The notes under the pieces are model-generated. The model worked only from the letters and a program-made list of their open reading frames with translations, was not told the DNA's origin and searched no databases. The position numbers and the translations under genes are program-made. 46,466 nt of DNA from Alphaproteobacteria bacterium (GTDB taxonomy: Bacteria; Pseudomonadota; Alphaproteobacteria; Rhodobacterales; Rhodobacteraceae). Of the stretch, positions 16,832 to 24,800 are shown in pieces; the first letter of the stretch is position 1; every line of letters begins with the position of its first letter. The DNA lies in NCBI GenBank assembly GCA_030432315.1, contig JAUIHM010000016.1, positions 1 to 46,466 on the forward strand, in the 5' to 3' direction.

Positions 16832-17572
16832 ATGGATGTTCCTGGATATGAGTTGGAAGTGGAGGCAGCAACCGATCTGCAGTCGCTCTGGGCCATCTGT
16901 ACGCGGTTCTGCGTATCCCGGGGGATCAGGCGGGTTTTTTATGCGCATCTTCCACCCGTAGGCGCAGCCGACGGAAACAGGCTCCGATACGCGACCGAAG
17001 GCTACAGCGAGACGCTCGTGGACCGGTACTTCGCGACAGGCATCTACCGGACCAGCCGCAACCTGAAATATGCGAACGACCATCCGCAGCCGTTCTACTG
17101 GGATGAGGTTCCGGTACTGCAAGACGGGCAGCGACATGACAGTGAGCTCGACAGGATTTTGCTGGAAAGCCAGATGGCGTCGGGGCTCTGTATTCCGGTG
17201 TTCGGGCCGAATTCGCGCAACGGTCTCGGCAGTCTGGAATTTCCCGAAGGCGTGACACGGCTGAGCCGGGAAGCGGTGCGTGAATTCCAGTGGGCCTGCC
17301 AGCTTGCGCATCTGCGTTACTGCGAACTCTGGGAGCCGGAGCTTGGCCCGAAACCCGAGCTGTCGAAGCGGGAGCAGGAGGTCCTGTTCTGGGTCGCGCG
17401 CGGCAAGAGCAATGCCTCCATAGCGGGAATACTTGGCATTTCCGCGCATACGGTTGATACCCATTTGCGCCGTATCTATCTGAAACTCGGCGTTTTTGAC
17501 CGACTGACCGCAGCAGTGCGCGGAATTGGCGCCGGTCTGATCGCCGATTCCCACACCGCCCGTGTCACGTGA
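16832..17572 (+). CDS. LuxR-family regulator with autoinducer-type N-terminal domain (second of a tandem pair)
   Basis: The 246-residue protein matches its upstream neighbour along its whole length. Shared blocks include the PVFGPN-RNG loop, EFQW-CQLAH-RYC, and an almost identical helix-turn-helix (RGKSNASIAGILGIS, HTVDTHLRRIYLKL). The pair therefore arose by tandem duplication. The pocket segment LVDRYFATGIYRTSRN lacks the acidic residue that binds the acyl-homoserine lactone amide in TraR/LuxR, while PFYWDEV is kept. ATG 16832 has GGGGAG about ten bases upstream. The 122-base gap to the first gene allows separate transcription. Function is unknown beyond DNA binding. Confidence 0.83.
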   Translation: MDVPGYELEVEAATDLQSLWAICTRFCVSRGIRRVFYAHLPPVGAADGNRLRYATEGYSETLVDRYFATGIYRTSRNLKYANDHPQPFYWDEVPVLQDGQRHDSELDRILLESQMASGLCIPVFGPNSRNGLGSLEFPEGVTRLSREAVREFQWACQLAHLRYCELWEPELGPKPELSKREQEVLFWVARGKSNASIAGILGISAHTVDTHLRRIYLKLGVFDRLTAAVRGIGAGLIADSHTARVT

Positions 17573-17659
17573 TCACGCTACCCTGACCACATGATTGTTC
17601 CACAACCTGGTTAACCCTAAGGAAGCGCATTCTTCTGTGTGGTTTGGGTTGGGGAGATA

Positions 17660-18064
17660 ATGTTAGATACAATGGTGGACGATGGATTGATGCGCGTGCT
17701 TCGGGGTGGTCTGCAAGAGATGCCCGATGACCTGGCGAAGCTGCATGCATACCTGAAGTTGGCTGCGGGGCTTCTGGCGGAAAAGGCCGTGGAGCACGAG
17801 CCGACCTGGGAAATGGTGGCGCAGTCGGCGGCGGAGATCGAGACGCTGCACACGCTCCAGATTCAGGTTGCAGAGAAGACCGCGAGCATTCAGGCCACCA
17901 CCCTCTACGGCGTTCTGACCAAGCTGATGATCTGGGAAGCGCTGACGGGAGCGTCGGTGGACTGTGACGAGCCGTCGGTGCGTGACGCGCTGGTGTCTTC
18001 GGTCCGCATGGATCTCGAGGCGATCGTCCGTGGCGATTCCGCGCTGAAGCGGCGCACATTCTGA
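17660..18064 (+). CDS. Small predicted helical protein of unknown function
   Basis: I do not recognise this 134-residue protein. ATG 17660 is chosen because GGGGAG (17651-17656) lies three to four bases upstream; a further in-frame start at 17639 has no such site. The protein is soluble, rich in alanine, leucine and glutamate, and looks almost wholly helical, with no signal peptide or membrane segment. It contains a motif-like stretch QIQVAEKTASIQATTLYGVL near residue 80. It follows the tandem LuxR genes by 87 bases in the same direction, so it may be their target or partner. Codon use is like its neighbours, which supports real coding. Confidence 0.65.
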   Translation: MLDTMVDDGLMRVLRGGLQEMPDDLAKLHAYLKLAAGLLAEKAVEHEPTWEMVAQSAAEIETLHTLQIQVAEKTASIQATTLYGVLTKLMIWEALTGASVDCDEPSVRDALVSSVRMDLEAIVRGDSALKRRTF

Positions 18065-18247
18065 AAGCATGGCGCGGCGGCGTTTCGCCGACCGGCGCCC
18101 CTGCGGGTATGGCCGGGGAACGCAGACCGTAACCGCTTCCCACCTGAACTCCGCCAAAGCAACAGGACCGTAGAGACATGGTGCCGTTCCGCACCGCGAT
18201 GTGCATCTGCGGCATGCGCATGCCCTTCGAAAAAAATCTGATCCCTG

Positions 18248-19309
18248 ATGCAGTTCGAATCGGGTGGATCCGCGCGCTTCCACGGAGGCCCTGACACGCT
18301 TATGGTGGTCGCGGACCTGTCCCCGGCGGTTGTCCGCTACGGGGCGCGCGGCAGGTTTGTGGGGGACTTGCGAAGCATGGCGGAGGCGGCAGGGATCGAA
18401 CGGCGTGAGTTTGGCACGGGCCTTGGGGCGGTTTCGCCGGACCTGATCGCGGGAACGCGCGGCTTTCGGTTCCTGTCTGCACGGGGGCGGTTGGCGCATG
18501 CGATCCTGCCGGCCGGACCCCGGGGACTGACGGTGGCGCGGGTGTCGTCCACAGGCCATGCCGCAGCTTTCAGTGAGGCAGGCCGGACCGCGCTGACCAT
18601 CCCGCTGGCCGGCGGCTCAGAGGTTCGAATGGGCCGGATGACGCGTGCTGTCCGGCCCGGCGAGATTTTCGCCATCAGCCCCTCCGAGCGCGCCAGCCGA
18701 CTGATGCCCGGCGCGGCGGGGCGCTATGCCAGCTATACGGTGCTGTCCGGTGCGTGGCGCGGGACGGCCGCAGAGGAGGGGCGCTGCTGGCACCTGGCGG
18801 ATGCCGCACGGGCCGGAAGGCTCCGGCAGCTTCTCGACCTCGCCTTTGCCGCCCATGCCGGACCGAAGCCGGTTCCCGCGCGGCTGACGGCGCTGTTCGA
18901 GGCGCAGATCGCGGAGATGTTTGCCGGTCTGCTGGCCCGATTCCAACCCGGAGACATCCAGGGCCGGTCGCAGGCGGGCGCCGTCGATCGCGCAAGACAG
19001 TTCCTCATCGGGCGATTTGCCGATCCGCTGACCACTGCGGAGATCGCAGCCGCGGCCGGAACGAGCCCGCGACACCTGCAGCGCGCCTTCGCGACGGGAC
19101 TCGGGATGAGCCCGCACCGGATGCTGGCCGGAATCCGGCTCGATCAGATGCGGGCCAGACTCGAAACACCCTCCGAAGCGACCACCGTTACCGGTGTGGC
19201 GCTGGATTGTGGATTGAGCCATCTGGGCCGCTGCAGCGAGGCGTACCGGGTGCGGTTCGGCGAACTCCCCTCTGCAACTTTGGAGCGGAGCCGCAGGTCT
19301 CGGGCCTAG
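18248..19309 (+). CDS. AraC-family transcriptional regulator
   Basis: The 353-residue protein has a variable N-terminal half and a C-terminal AraC double helix-turn-helix at about 245-345. The first helix-turn-helix is in PLTTAEIAAAAGTSPRHLQRAF. The second lies in the region with VALDCGLSHLGRCSEAYRVRFGELP, which is the family signature. The N-terminal half resembles the AraC_binding_2 type found in cytoplasmic sensors. The start is uncertain: ATG 18248 has no clear ribosome binding site, and ATG 18302 follows a GGAGG at 13 bases. Its stop overlaps that of the opposite membrane-protein gene in a CTAG. Regulon and ligand are unknown. Confidence 0.85.
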   Translation: MQFESGGSARFHGGPDTLMVVADLSPAVVRYGARGRFVGDLRSMAEAAGIERREFGTGLGAVSPDLIAGTRGFRFLSARGRLAHAILPAGPRGLTVARVSSTGHAAAFSEAGRTALTIPLAGGSEVRMGRMTRAVRPGEIFAISPSERASRLMPGAAGRYASYTVLSGAWRGTAAEEGRCWHLADAARAGRLRQLLDLAFAAHAGPKPVPARLTALFEAQIAEMFAGLLARFQPGDIQGRSQAGAVDRARQFLIGRFADPLTTAEIAAAAGTSPRHLQRAFATGLGMSPHRMLAGIRLDQMRARLETPSEATTVTGVALDCGLSHLGRCSEAYRVRFGELPSATLERSRRSRA

Positions 19310-19632
19310 CCAAAGTCAGGTAGGCCGTCGCTCCAGACGCGATGGCTGGCCGTGGCGTGGAATGACAGGCCGAACGTCAGGACAACCGCCATGCAGACGG
19401 TCCCGGTCAGGGCCAGACGCCGGACGGCCGGGCAGGCCGGATTGCGCGCGCGGACGGCATTGATTGCAATTCGGCGCCAGACCAGCAGCGATCCAATGGC
19501 TGCGAAGGTGCCGGTCGTGGCGAAATTCACGCCCGTCAGTGGGGTGGCACCAAATCTGCCGATTGGGGTGACTGCGGCAAGGGCAAGCCAGGACAGGGCC
19601 GGAAGCTGGCCGAACAGCATGGACGGCTTCAT
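19306..19632 (-). CDS. Small membrane protein of unknown function
   Basis: This 108-residue protein starts at ATG 19632 (MKPSMLFGQLP). It has about three hydrophobic stretches, around residues 10-25, 30-50 and 72-90, so it is probably an inner-membrane protein. I recognise no family. A longer frame to 19689 adds a charged segment unlike a membrane protein start. It converges on the AraC gene with its stop overlapping by four bases. A short gene with no homologue in mind could be spurious, but hydrophobic periodicity and a clean minus-strand frame favour coding. Confidence 0.5.
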   Translation of the reverse strand: MKPSMLFGQLPALSWLALAAVTPIGRFGATPLTGVNFATTGTFAAIGSLLVWRRIAINAVRARNPACPAVRRLALTGTVCMAVVLTFGLSFHATASHRVWSDGLPDFG

Positions 19633-19848
19633 TTGCGGTGATACCCCCTTTCCGGCGTGCCCCGGAGACGGCTCCCGGGCGCTCCGCATGGGGCATACTG
19701 CCGCGGACCGGCTACATTCCGCAAGGCACCGGCAAATGCCAGGAGCCGATCCAAGATGGCGCGATTCGGATAGACAGGACCGGCTCGAACGCGGGACTGT
19801 CCATGAGGGCCGCCGCGGCTGCGGGCGGGACGTCTTGGAGAGAGTGAC

Positions 19849-20745
19849 ATGCTTCGAACCTTCATCGCTATCACCGGTTGTACCACGATGCTTGCCGCTG
19901 CGGGGGCCATGGCCGACATCCGTACGGAGCGCATCGCCTTTGCGCCGGGAACAGGCGGCGCGACGATCCGGGGCGAAATCCGGGGAGAGGCCATCGTCGA
20001 CTACGTGCTCGGCGCATCGGCCGGCCAGACCATGACCGCCACGTTCGCGCCGACCAACGCGAACGCCTATTTCAACGTGATGGCGCCAGGCGAAGACAGC
20101 GCGATCTTCATCGGATCGAGCGGCGGCAACAGCTTCGAGGGCATCCTTCCGTCATCCGGCGACTACGTGCTGCGGGTCTACCTGATGCGCAACGCCGCCC
20201 GCCGCGACGAGACCGCAAGCTACAGCCTTTCGGTCGGCATCGCCGGGCCGTCCGGCGATTTTGCCGACGGCAATGCCGGTGGACCGGACTGGTGGCAGGT
20301 GACCGGCGTTGCCGCCGATGACGGTCTTAACATCCGCTCCGGACCGGGGACGGACCACGGCGTTTTGGCGTCGGCTCCCGGCGGCGCGGCGCTGCGCAAT
20401 CTCGGCTGTCAGGGCAGCGGCACGTCGCGCTGGTGTCAGGTCGAGGATGTCGACGGAACGCAGGGCTGGGTTGCAGGGCGCTATCTGCGCGAAGGTGCGG
20501 CCCCGGCGCCGCAGCCTGACGCAGGGGCGACCGGCGGCGTCGCTACGGCGCGCGCCGAGGCCGCCTGCCGGAGTGCGCTTGCCGCATCCCTGGGCGTTTC
20601 CGCCGCCGATGTGGCAATCTTCGACGTGCTCTGGGGGGAGGCCGGGATCGGCGTGATGATGACGGGCGCCGGGTCCGATGCCCGCTGGAGCTGCCTGTCC
20701 GACGAAGCAGGCAACGTACAGGGTCTCGGGAGGATGGGCAATTGA
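19849..20745 (+). CDS. Secreted protein with lysozyme-inhibitor-like and SH3 domains
   Basis: The 298-residue protein has a signal peptide ending near AMA-DIR (residue about 22). Residues 25-130 form a beta-rich domain with GNSFEGILPSSGDYVLRVYL and MRNAARRDETASYSL, a pattern I associate with the PliG-type inhibitor of g-type lysozyme; that match is from memory. Residues about 145-215 are a bacterial SH3 domain (DDGLNIRSGPGTDHGVL, GWVAGRYL), with two cysteines likely to form a disulfide. A C-terminal region (about 235-298) contains two further cysteines. ATG 19849 follows GGAGAGAG. It overlaps the next gene, suggesting joint action in the envelope. Confidence 0.75.
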   Translation: MLRTFIAITGCTTMLAAAGAMADIRTERIAFAPGTGGATIRGEIRGEAIVDYVLGASAGQTMTATFAPTNANAYFNVMAPGEDSAIFIGSSGGNSFEGILPSSGDYVLRVYLMRNAARRDETASYSLSVGIAGPSGDFADGNAGGPDWWQVTGVAADDGLNIRSGPGTDHGVLASAPGGAALRNLGCQGSGTSRWCQVEDVDGTQGWVAGRYLREGAAPAPQPDAGATGGVATARAEAACRSALAASLGVSAADVAIFDVLWGEAGIGVMMTGAGSDARWSCLSDEAGNVQGLGRMGN

Positions 20746-22823
20746 GGTGGACCGGTGCCATGCAGGCCGGCCCGCTGATCTTTCTCCTTGGCGGCACACT
20801 GGCCGTGGCCGCGCCGCTGGCGGCGCAGGACTTGCCGCAGCTGACCGCTGACGATCTGATGTTCTCGGTGGAGAACATGGACCGCTCGGCCGACCCGGGC
20901 GCGGACTTCTACCGTTTTGCCTCCGGGGCGTGGACCGACCGGGTCGCACGCCCGGTGGACATGGCAGACTGGACCATCCTGACCATCATGGGGGAGCGGG
21001 TGACCAAGCAGGTCGCGCTTCTCGCCGCCCAGGCAGGGGAGGTCGCTTCCGGGGCGCCGGAGGGAAGCCCCGTCCAGCAGGTCGGGAATTTCCGCAACGC
21101 TTTCATGGATGTCGCGGCGATCGAGGCACGGGGCATGGCGCCCCTCACGGAGGTGTTTGCGGCGCTCGACGCAGTCGCCGATCTCGACGGCCTGACCCGC
21201 TTCATGGCCGGGCAGGCCAGAACCGGCGGACCTGGTCTGTTCATGCTGATCGGTCCCGGCCCTGACCCGGCCGATGCCAGCCGCTACGCGCTCTACGTGG
21301 CGGCGCCGGAGTTCGGCGTCGCACCGATCCTGCTGCCGCTTCTCGACGCGCCGCAGGACGATCCGCGCAAGCAGGCGTATCGGCGCTACGTGGCTTCGGT
21401 CATGGAACTGGCCGGGCATGATGCGGCAGATGCTGCGCGCATCGCCGGGATCGTGCTCGCGGTCGAGAGTGCGCTTCATGCCGGAATGCTCTCCCCGGCG
21501 GAGGGCAACGATCCCAGGGTGCGCTATGGCAAGCTCGGTTTCGCCGAGGTCCAGGCGATGGTGCCGCAGATGGATATCGGTCTCTATCTCGGTACGATCG
21601 GGATGGAGGTGCCGGAGAGCTTCGTCATGTACGAGCCCTGCGCGCTTTCGGCGCTGTCGCAGCTTTGGCAAACCACGCCGCTGGAAGACCTTAAGGACTA
21701 TGCGCGATTCCGCGTCGTCGCCAGCTTTGCCGGGTTCCTCGACCCGGGCTTTCGTGAGCCGGCGCTGGAACTGACCCGCGCGCTGCTGGGTTCGGCAGTC
21801 GACCGGCCGCGGGCCGAAGAGGTGCCGGGACTGTTGGCGCAGTATCTCGGCCATCCGTCGAGCCGGCTTTACGTCGACGCATGGTTTCCGGAAGCGGCGC
21901 GGGCGGAAATGGCCGACATTGTCCAAAGGGTTCATGCAGAATTCGGCGCGCGGATCGCGACGCGGGACTGGCTGAGCGGGGCCACACGGGTCGAGGCGCT
22001 GGAAAAGCACGCGGCGATGGCCTTTGCAGTCGGCCATCCCGACACCTGGGTTGACTTTTCCGCGGTGGAGATCGGCGGGGATCCGGTCGCAAACATCCGC
22101 CACCTCGCGGCCTTCGACCTGGAGCGGGTGCTGGAGAAGCTCAGTCACCCGGTCGTGACGGACGAATTCTCGGGCGCAGCGAGCCTGCCGACCGCCGTCA
22201 ATGCCGCCTACCAGCCTGCCGCCAACCGCTTTGAGGTCACCGCGGCAATCGCCCAGCCGCCGGTCTTTTCGACGGACATGGACCCGGCCCTGAAATTCTG
22301 CCGCCTCGGTGCGGTGGCCGGGCATGAGATGACTCACGGTTTCGACAGTGGCGGGCGGCGCTACGATGCGGCAGGGAATTTCCGCGACTGGTGGGCGCCG
22401 GAGGATGAGGCCGCTTTCGAGGCGGAGGCGCAGAAGCTTATTGATCAGGCGGAGAGCTACGAGGCGCTGCCGGGGGTGCCGCTGAACGGGACGCAGACGG
22501 TGCGGGAGAACATGGCGGATGTCGGCGGCATCACGCTGGCGCATCTGGCGCTGAGGACCTGGCTTGCGGAGCATCCTGAACAGGATGTGGAGATCGACGG
22601 GCTGAGCCAGGATCAGCGATGCTTTGTCGCCTGGGCGCAGTTCTGGAGCGGCAAGTCGTCGGATGACTACATCCGGACAAAGGTGGCCGCGGATTTCCAT
22701 CCGCCAGGGCCCTATCGGGCGGTTGCACCGTTGCGCCATGTCGACGCCTTCCACGCGGCTTTCGGCATCGCGGAAGGCGACCCGATGTGGCTGGCGCCGG
22801 AGAAGCGTGTGAACGCCTGGTAG
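20742..22823 (+). CDS. M13-family (neprilysin-like) zinc metallopeptidase, exported
   Basis: The 693-residue protein has a signal peptide (to about residue 27, AAPLAAQ) and both M13 regions. The zinc motif HEMTH has His528, Glu529 and His532. The third ligand lies in ENMAD (Glu589, Asp593). The substrate-binding NAAYQPAANRF is near residue 487. The family cleaves peptides in the periplasm or outside. The start is probably TTG 20742, because GGGAGG lies six bases upstream and TTGA overlaps the previous stop; ATG 20760 is the alternative. Codon use is uniform. Coupling to the SH3 protein suggests a paired envelope function, which is not established. Confidence 0.88.
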   Translation: MRWTGAMQAGPLIFLLGGTLAVAAPLAAQDLPQLTADDLMFSVENMDRSADPGADFYRFASGAWTDRVARPVDMADWTILTIMGERVTKQVALLAAQAGEVASGAPEGSPVQQVGNFRNAFMDVAAIEARGMAPLTEVFAALDAVADLDGLTRFMAGQARTGGPGLFMLIGPGPDPADASRYALYVAAPEFGVAPILLPLLDAPQDDPRKQAYRRYVASVMELAGHDAADAARIAGIVLAVESALHAGMLSPAEGNDPRVRYGKLGFAEVQAMVPQMDIGLYLGTIGMEVPESFVMYEPCALSALSQLWQTTPLEDLKDYARFRVVASFAGFLDPGFREPALELTRALLGSAVDRPRAEEVPGLLAQYLGHPSSRLYVDAWFPEAARAEMADIVQRVHAEFGARIATRDWLSGATRVEALEKHAAMAFAVGHPDTWVDFSAVEIGGDPVANIRHLAAFDLERVLEKLSHPVVTDEFSGAASLPTAVNAAYQPAANRFEVTAAIAQPPVFSTDMDPALKFCRLGAVAGHEMTHGFDSGGRRYDAAGNFRDWWAPEDEAAFEAEAQKLIDQAESYEALPGVPLNGTQTVRENMADVGGITLAHLALRTWLAEHPEQDVEIDGLSQDQRCFVAWAQFWSGKSSDDYIRTKVAADFHPPGPYRAVAPLRHVDAFHAAFGIAEGDPMWLAPEKRVNAW

Positions 22824-22979
22824 AGGCCTTGCGTGCTGCAGCCGCATGGCTCTTCCGGCGCCCGGACGGAAATCCTTCCGGCGTGACCGCGGCCATGCCG
22901 GACGCGGCAATGCAGCCACTCCGGGTGCGGGACGGCTCCTGGCCTCTCCCACATCGGGATCTGCCGGAAGCCGGTGCGG

Positions 22980-24800
22980 TTATTCGACGGTTACCGATTT
23001 CGCGAGGTTGCGAGGCTGGTCGACGTCGGTGCCCTTCTGAATTGCGCAGTGGTAGGCCAGGAGCTGTACCGGCAGGGCGTAGATCAGGGGCGTGAGAAAG
23101 GGGCTGCAGGCGGGCAGTTCGAGGGTTTTCCAGACGTCCCGGCCGCCCTCGGCCAGACCGGCCGCATCGCTGATCAGCAACACCCTGCCGTCCCGGGCGA
23201 GCACCTCGTGCATGTTTGAGAGCGATTTGTCGAGCAGCGGGCCGCTGGGGCAGAGGATGACCACCGGGACCGCTTCGTCGATCAGGGCAATGGGGCCGTG
23301 CTTCAGTTCGCCCGAAGCGTAACCTTCGGCGTGAATGTAGCTGATTTCCTTGAGTTTAAGTGCGCCTTCCAGGGCGATCGGATACATGGAGCCGCGGCCG
23401 AGAAACAGCACGTCCCGGGCTTTCGACACCTCCTTGGCGATTTCGGTTATGCGGGGTTCGAGGGCGATGGTCTGTGACATCAGCCCCGGGACGCTGCCGA
23501 GATCGGCGCAGAGGGCGGCCTCGCCGGCGGCGGAGAGCCGGCCTCTCTGTCGCGCGGCGAGGATGGCGAGTGCCGCGAGAACCGTGAGTTGGCAGGTGAA
23601 CGCCTTGGTTGAGGCGACGCCGATTTCCGGCCCGGCGAGGATCGGCAGGGAGACGTCGCTTTCGCGGGCGATGGTCGAGGTTTCAACGTTGATGACCGAG
23701 CAGGTCCGGCACCCTCGTGCGCAGACATAGCGCAGCGCCGCGAGCGTGTCGGCGGTTTCCCCGGACTGGCTGACAAATATACCGGCGGTGTCGGGTGTCA
23801 GGGGTGGTTCGCGGTAGCGGAACTCCGATGCCACCTCAATCTCGACGGGAAGTCCGGCGAGTTGTTCGAACCAGTACTTGGCGACGTGGCAGGCGTAATG
23901 GGCGGTGCCGCAGGCGACGAGAACGATGCGGGTGCAGCCGGAAAAATCCACACCGTCGAAACCGGCGACGCAGGAGCGGTCGGCGGAGAGGTAGCGGTTC
24001 AGCGCATTGGCGACAACGGTCGGCTGATCGTGGATCTCGCGGGCCATGAAATGCCGGTGCAGGCCCTTGTCGATCTGCAGGTTTTCCGGCGGGATTTCGA
24101 CCGTTTCACGCAGGACCGGAGCATTGGCTTCGCTGAAGATCTCGACGCTGTCACGGGTCAGAACCGCGTGATCGCCTTCGTGGAGATAGGCAATCTGGTG
24201 GGTCAGGGGGCCGAGCGCCAGCGCGTCCGAGCCGACGAAGTTCTCCCCGTCTCCAAAGCCGACGGCAAGCGGCGAGCCGCGGCGGGCGGCAATCAGCAGA
24301 TTGTCTTCGCCCTCAAACAGAAAACAGACGGCAAATGCGCCCCTGAGCCTGGCGAGTGTGGCGCGGGTGGCTTCAAGTGGTGTGAGGCCGGAGTCGAGAA
24401 AGTGGCTGCAGCAGTGGGCGATGGTTTCGGTGTCGGTCTCGGAGACAAACGGGCGGTCGGGGGTCTCAAACTCCGCACGCAGTTCCCGGTAGTTTTCGAT
24501 GATGCCGTTGTGGACCACGGCCACCCGCCCGGTCTGGTGGGGATGCGCGTTGTTGTGGGTCGGCTGGCCGTGGGTTGCCCAGCGGGTATGGCCGATGCCG
24601 ATTGCGCCGCGGACCGGATCCCGCACAAGCAGGTCCGACAGTTGGATCAGCTTTCCCACCGAGCGCCGTCTGGCGAGCCGTCCGTCGTGCACCGTGGCGA
24701 TTCCGGCGCTGTCATAGCCCCGGTATTCGAGGCGCTTGAGAGCCTCGACCAGGATCGGAGCGACTTCGTGGTAGCCGATGATGCCGACAATGCCGCACAT
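22980..24800 (-). CDS. glmS: Glutamine-fructose-6-phosphate aminotransferase (isomerising)
   Basis: This full-length 606-residue protein has Cys2 (MCGIVGIIGY) as the glutaminase nucleophile in an N-terminal class II amidotransferase domain (1-240). Two SIS sugar-isomerase domains follow, about 285-600, with SQSGETADT near residue 346. The C-terminus is NLAKSVTVE, the conserved tail that closes the active site. GlmS makes glucosamine-6-phosphate for peptidoglycan and lipopolysaccharide. It starts at the last base of glmU's stop (TGATG), so the two are translationally coupled in a glmU-glmS operon. No glmS ribozyme is expected or seen. Confidence 0.97.
   Translation of the reverse strand: MCGIVGIIGYHEVAPILVEALKRLEYRGYDSAGIATVHDGRLARRRSVGKLIQLSDLLVRDPVRGAIGIGHTRWATHGQPTHNNAHPHQTGRVAVVHNGIIENYRELRAEFETPDRPFVSETDTETIAHCCSHFLDSGLTPLEATRATLARLRGAFAVCFLFEGEDNLLIAARRGSPLAVGFGDGENFVGSDALALGPLTHQIAYLHEGDHAVLTRDSVEIFSEANAPVLRETVEIPPENLQIDKGLHRHFMAREIHDQPTVVANALNRYLSADRSCVAGFDGVDFSGCTRIVLVACGTAHYACHVAKYWFEQLAGLPVEIEVASEFRYREPPLTPDTAGIFVSQSGETADTLAALRYVCARGCRTCSVINVETSTIARESDVSLPILAGPEIGVASTKAFTCQLTVLAALAILAARQRGRLSAAGEAALCADLGSVPGLMSQTIALEPRITEIAKEVSKARDVLFLGRGSMYPIALEGALKLKEISYIHAEGYASGELKHGPIALIDEAVPVVILCPSGPLLDKSLSNMHEVLARDGRVLLISDAAGLAEGGRDVWKTLELPACSPFLTPLIYALPVQLLAYHCAIQKGTDVDQPRNLAKSVTVE

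Noticed and set aside
20481-22952. 823-residue open frame on the minus strand opposite the M13 peptidase
   Set aside because: Codon-poor in stops because of high GC. It is rich in Arg, Pro and His with no motif, while the plus strand has a complete peptidase with its zinc site.
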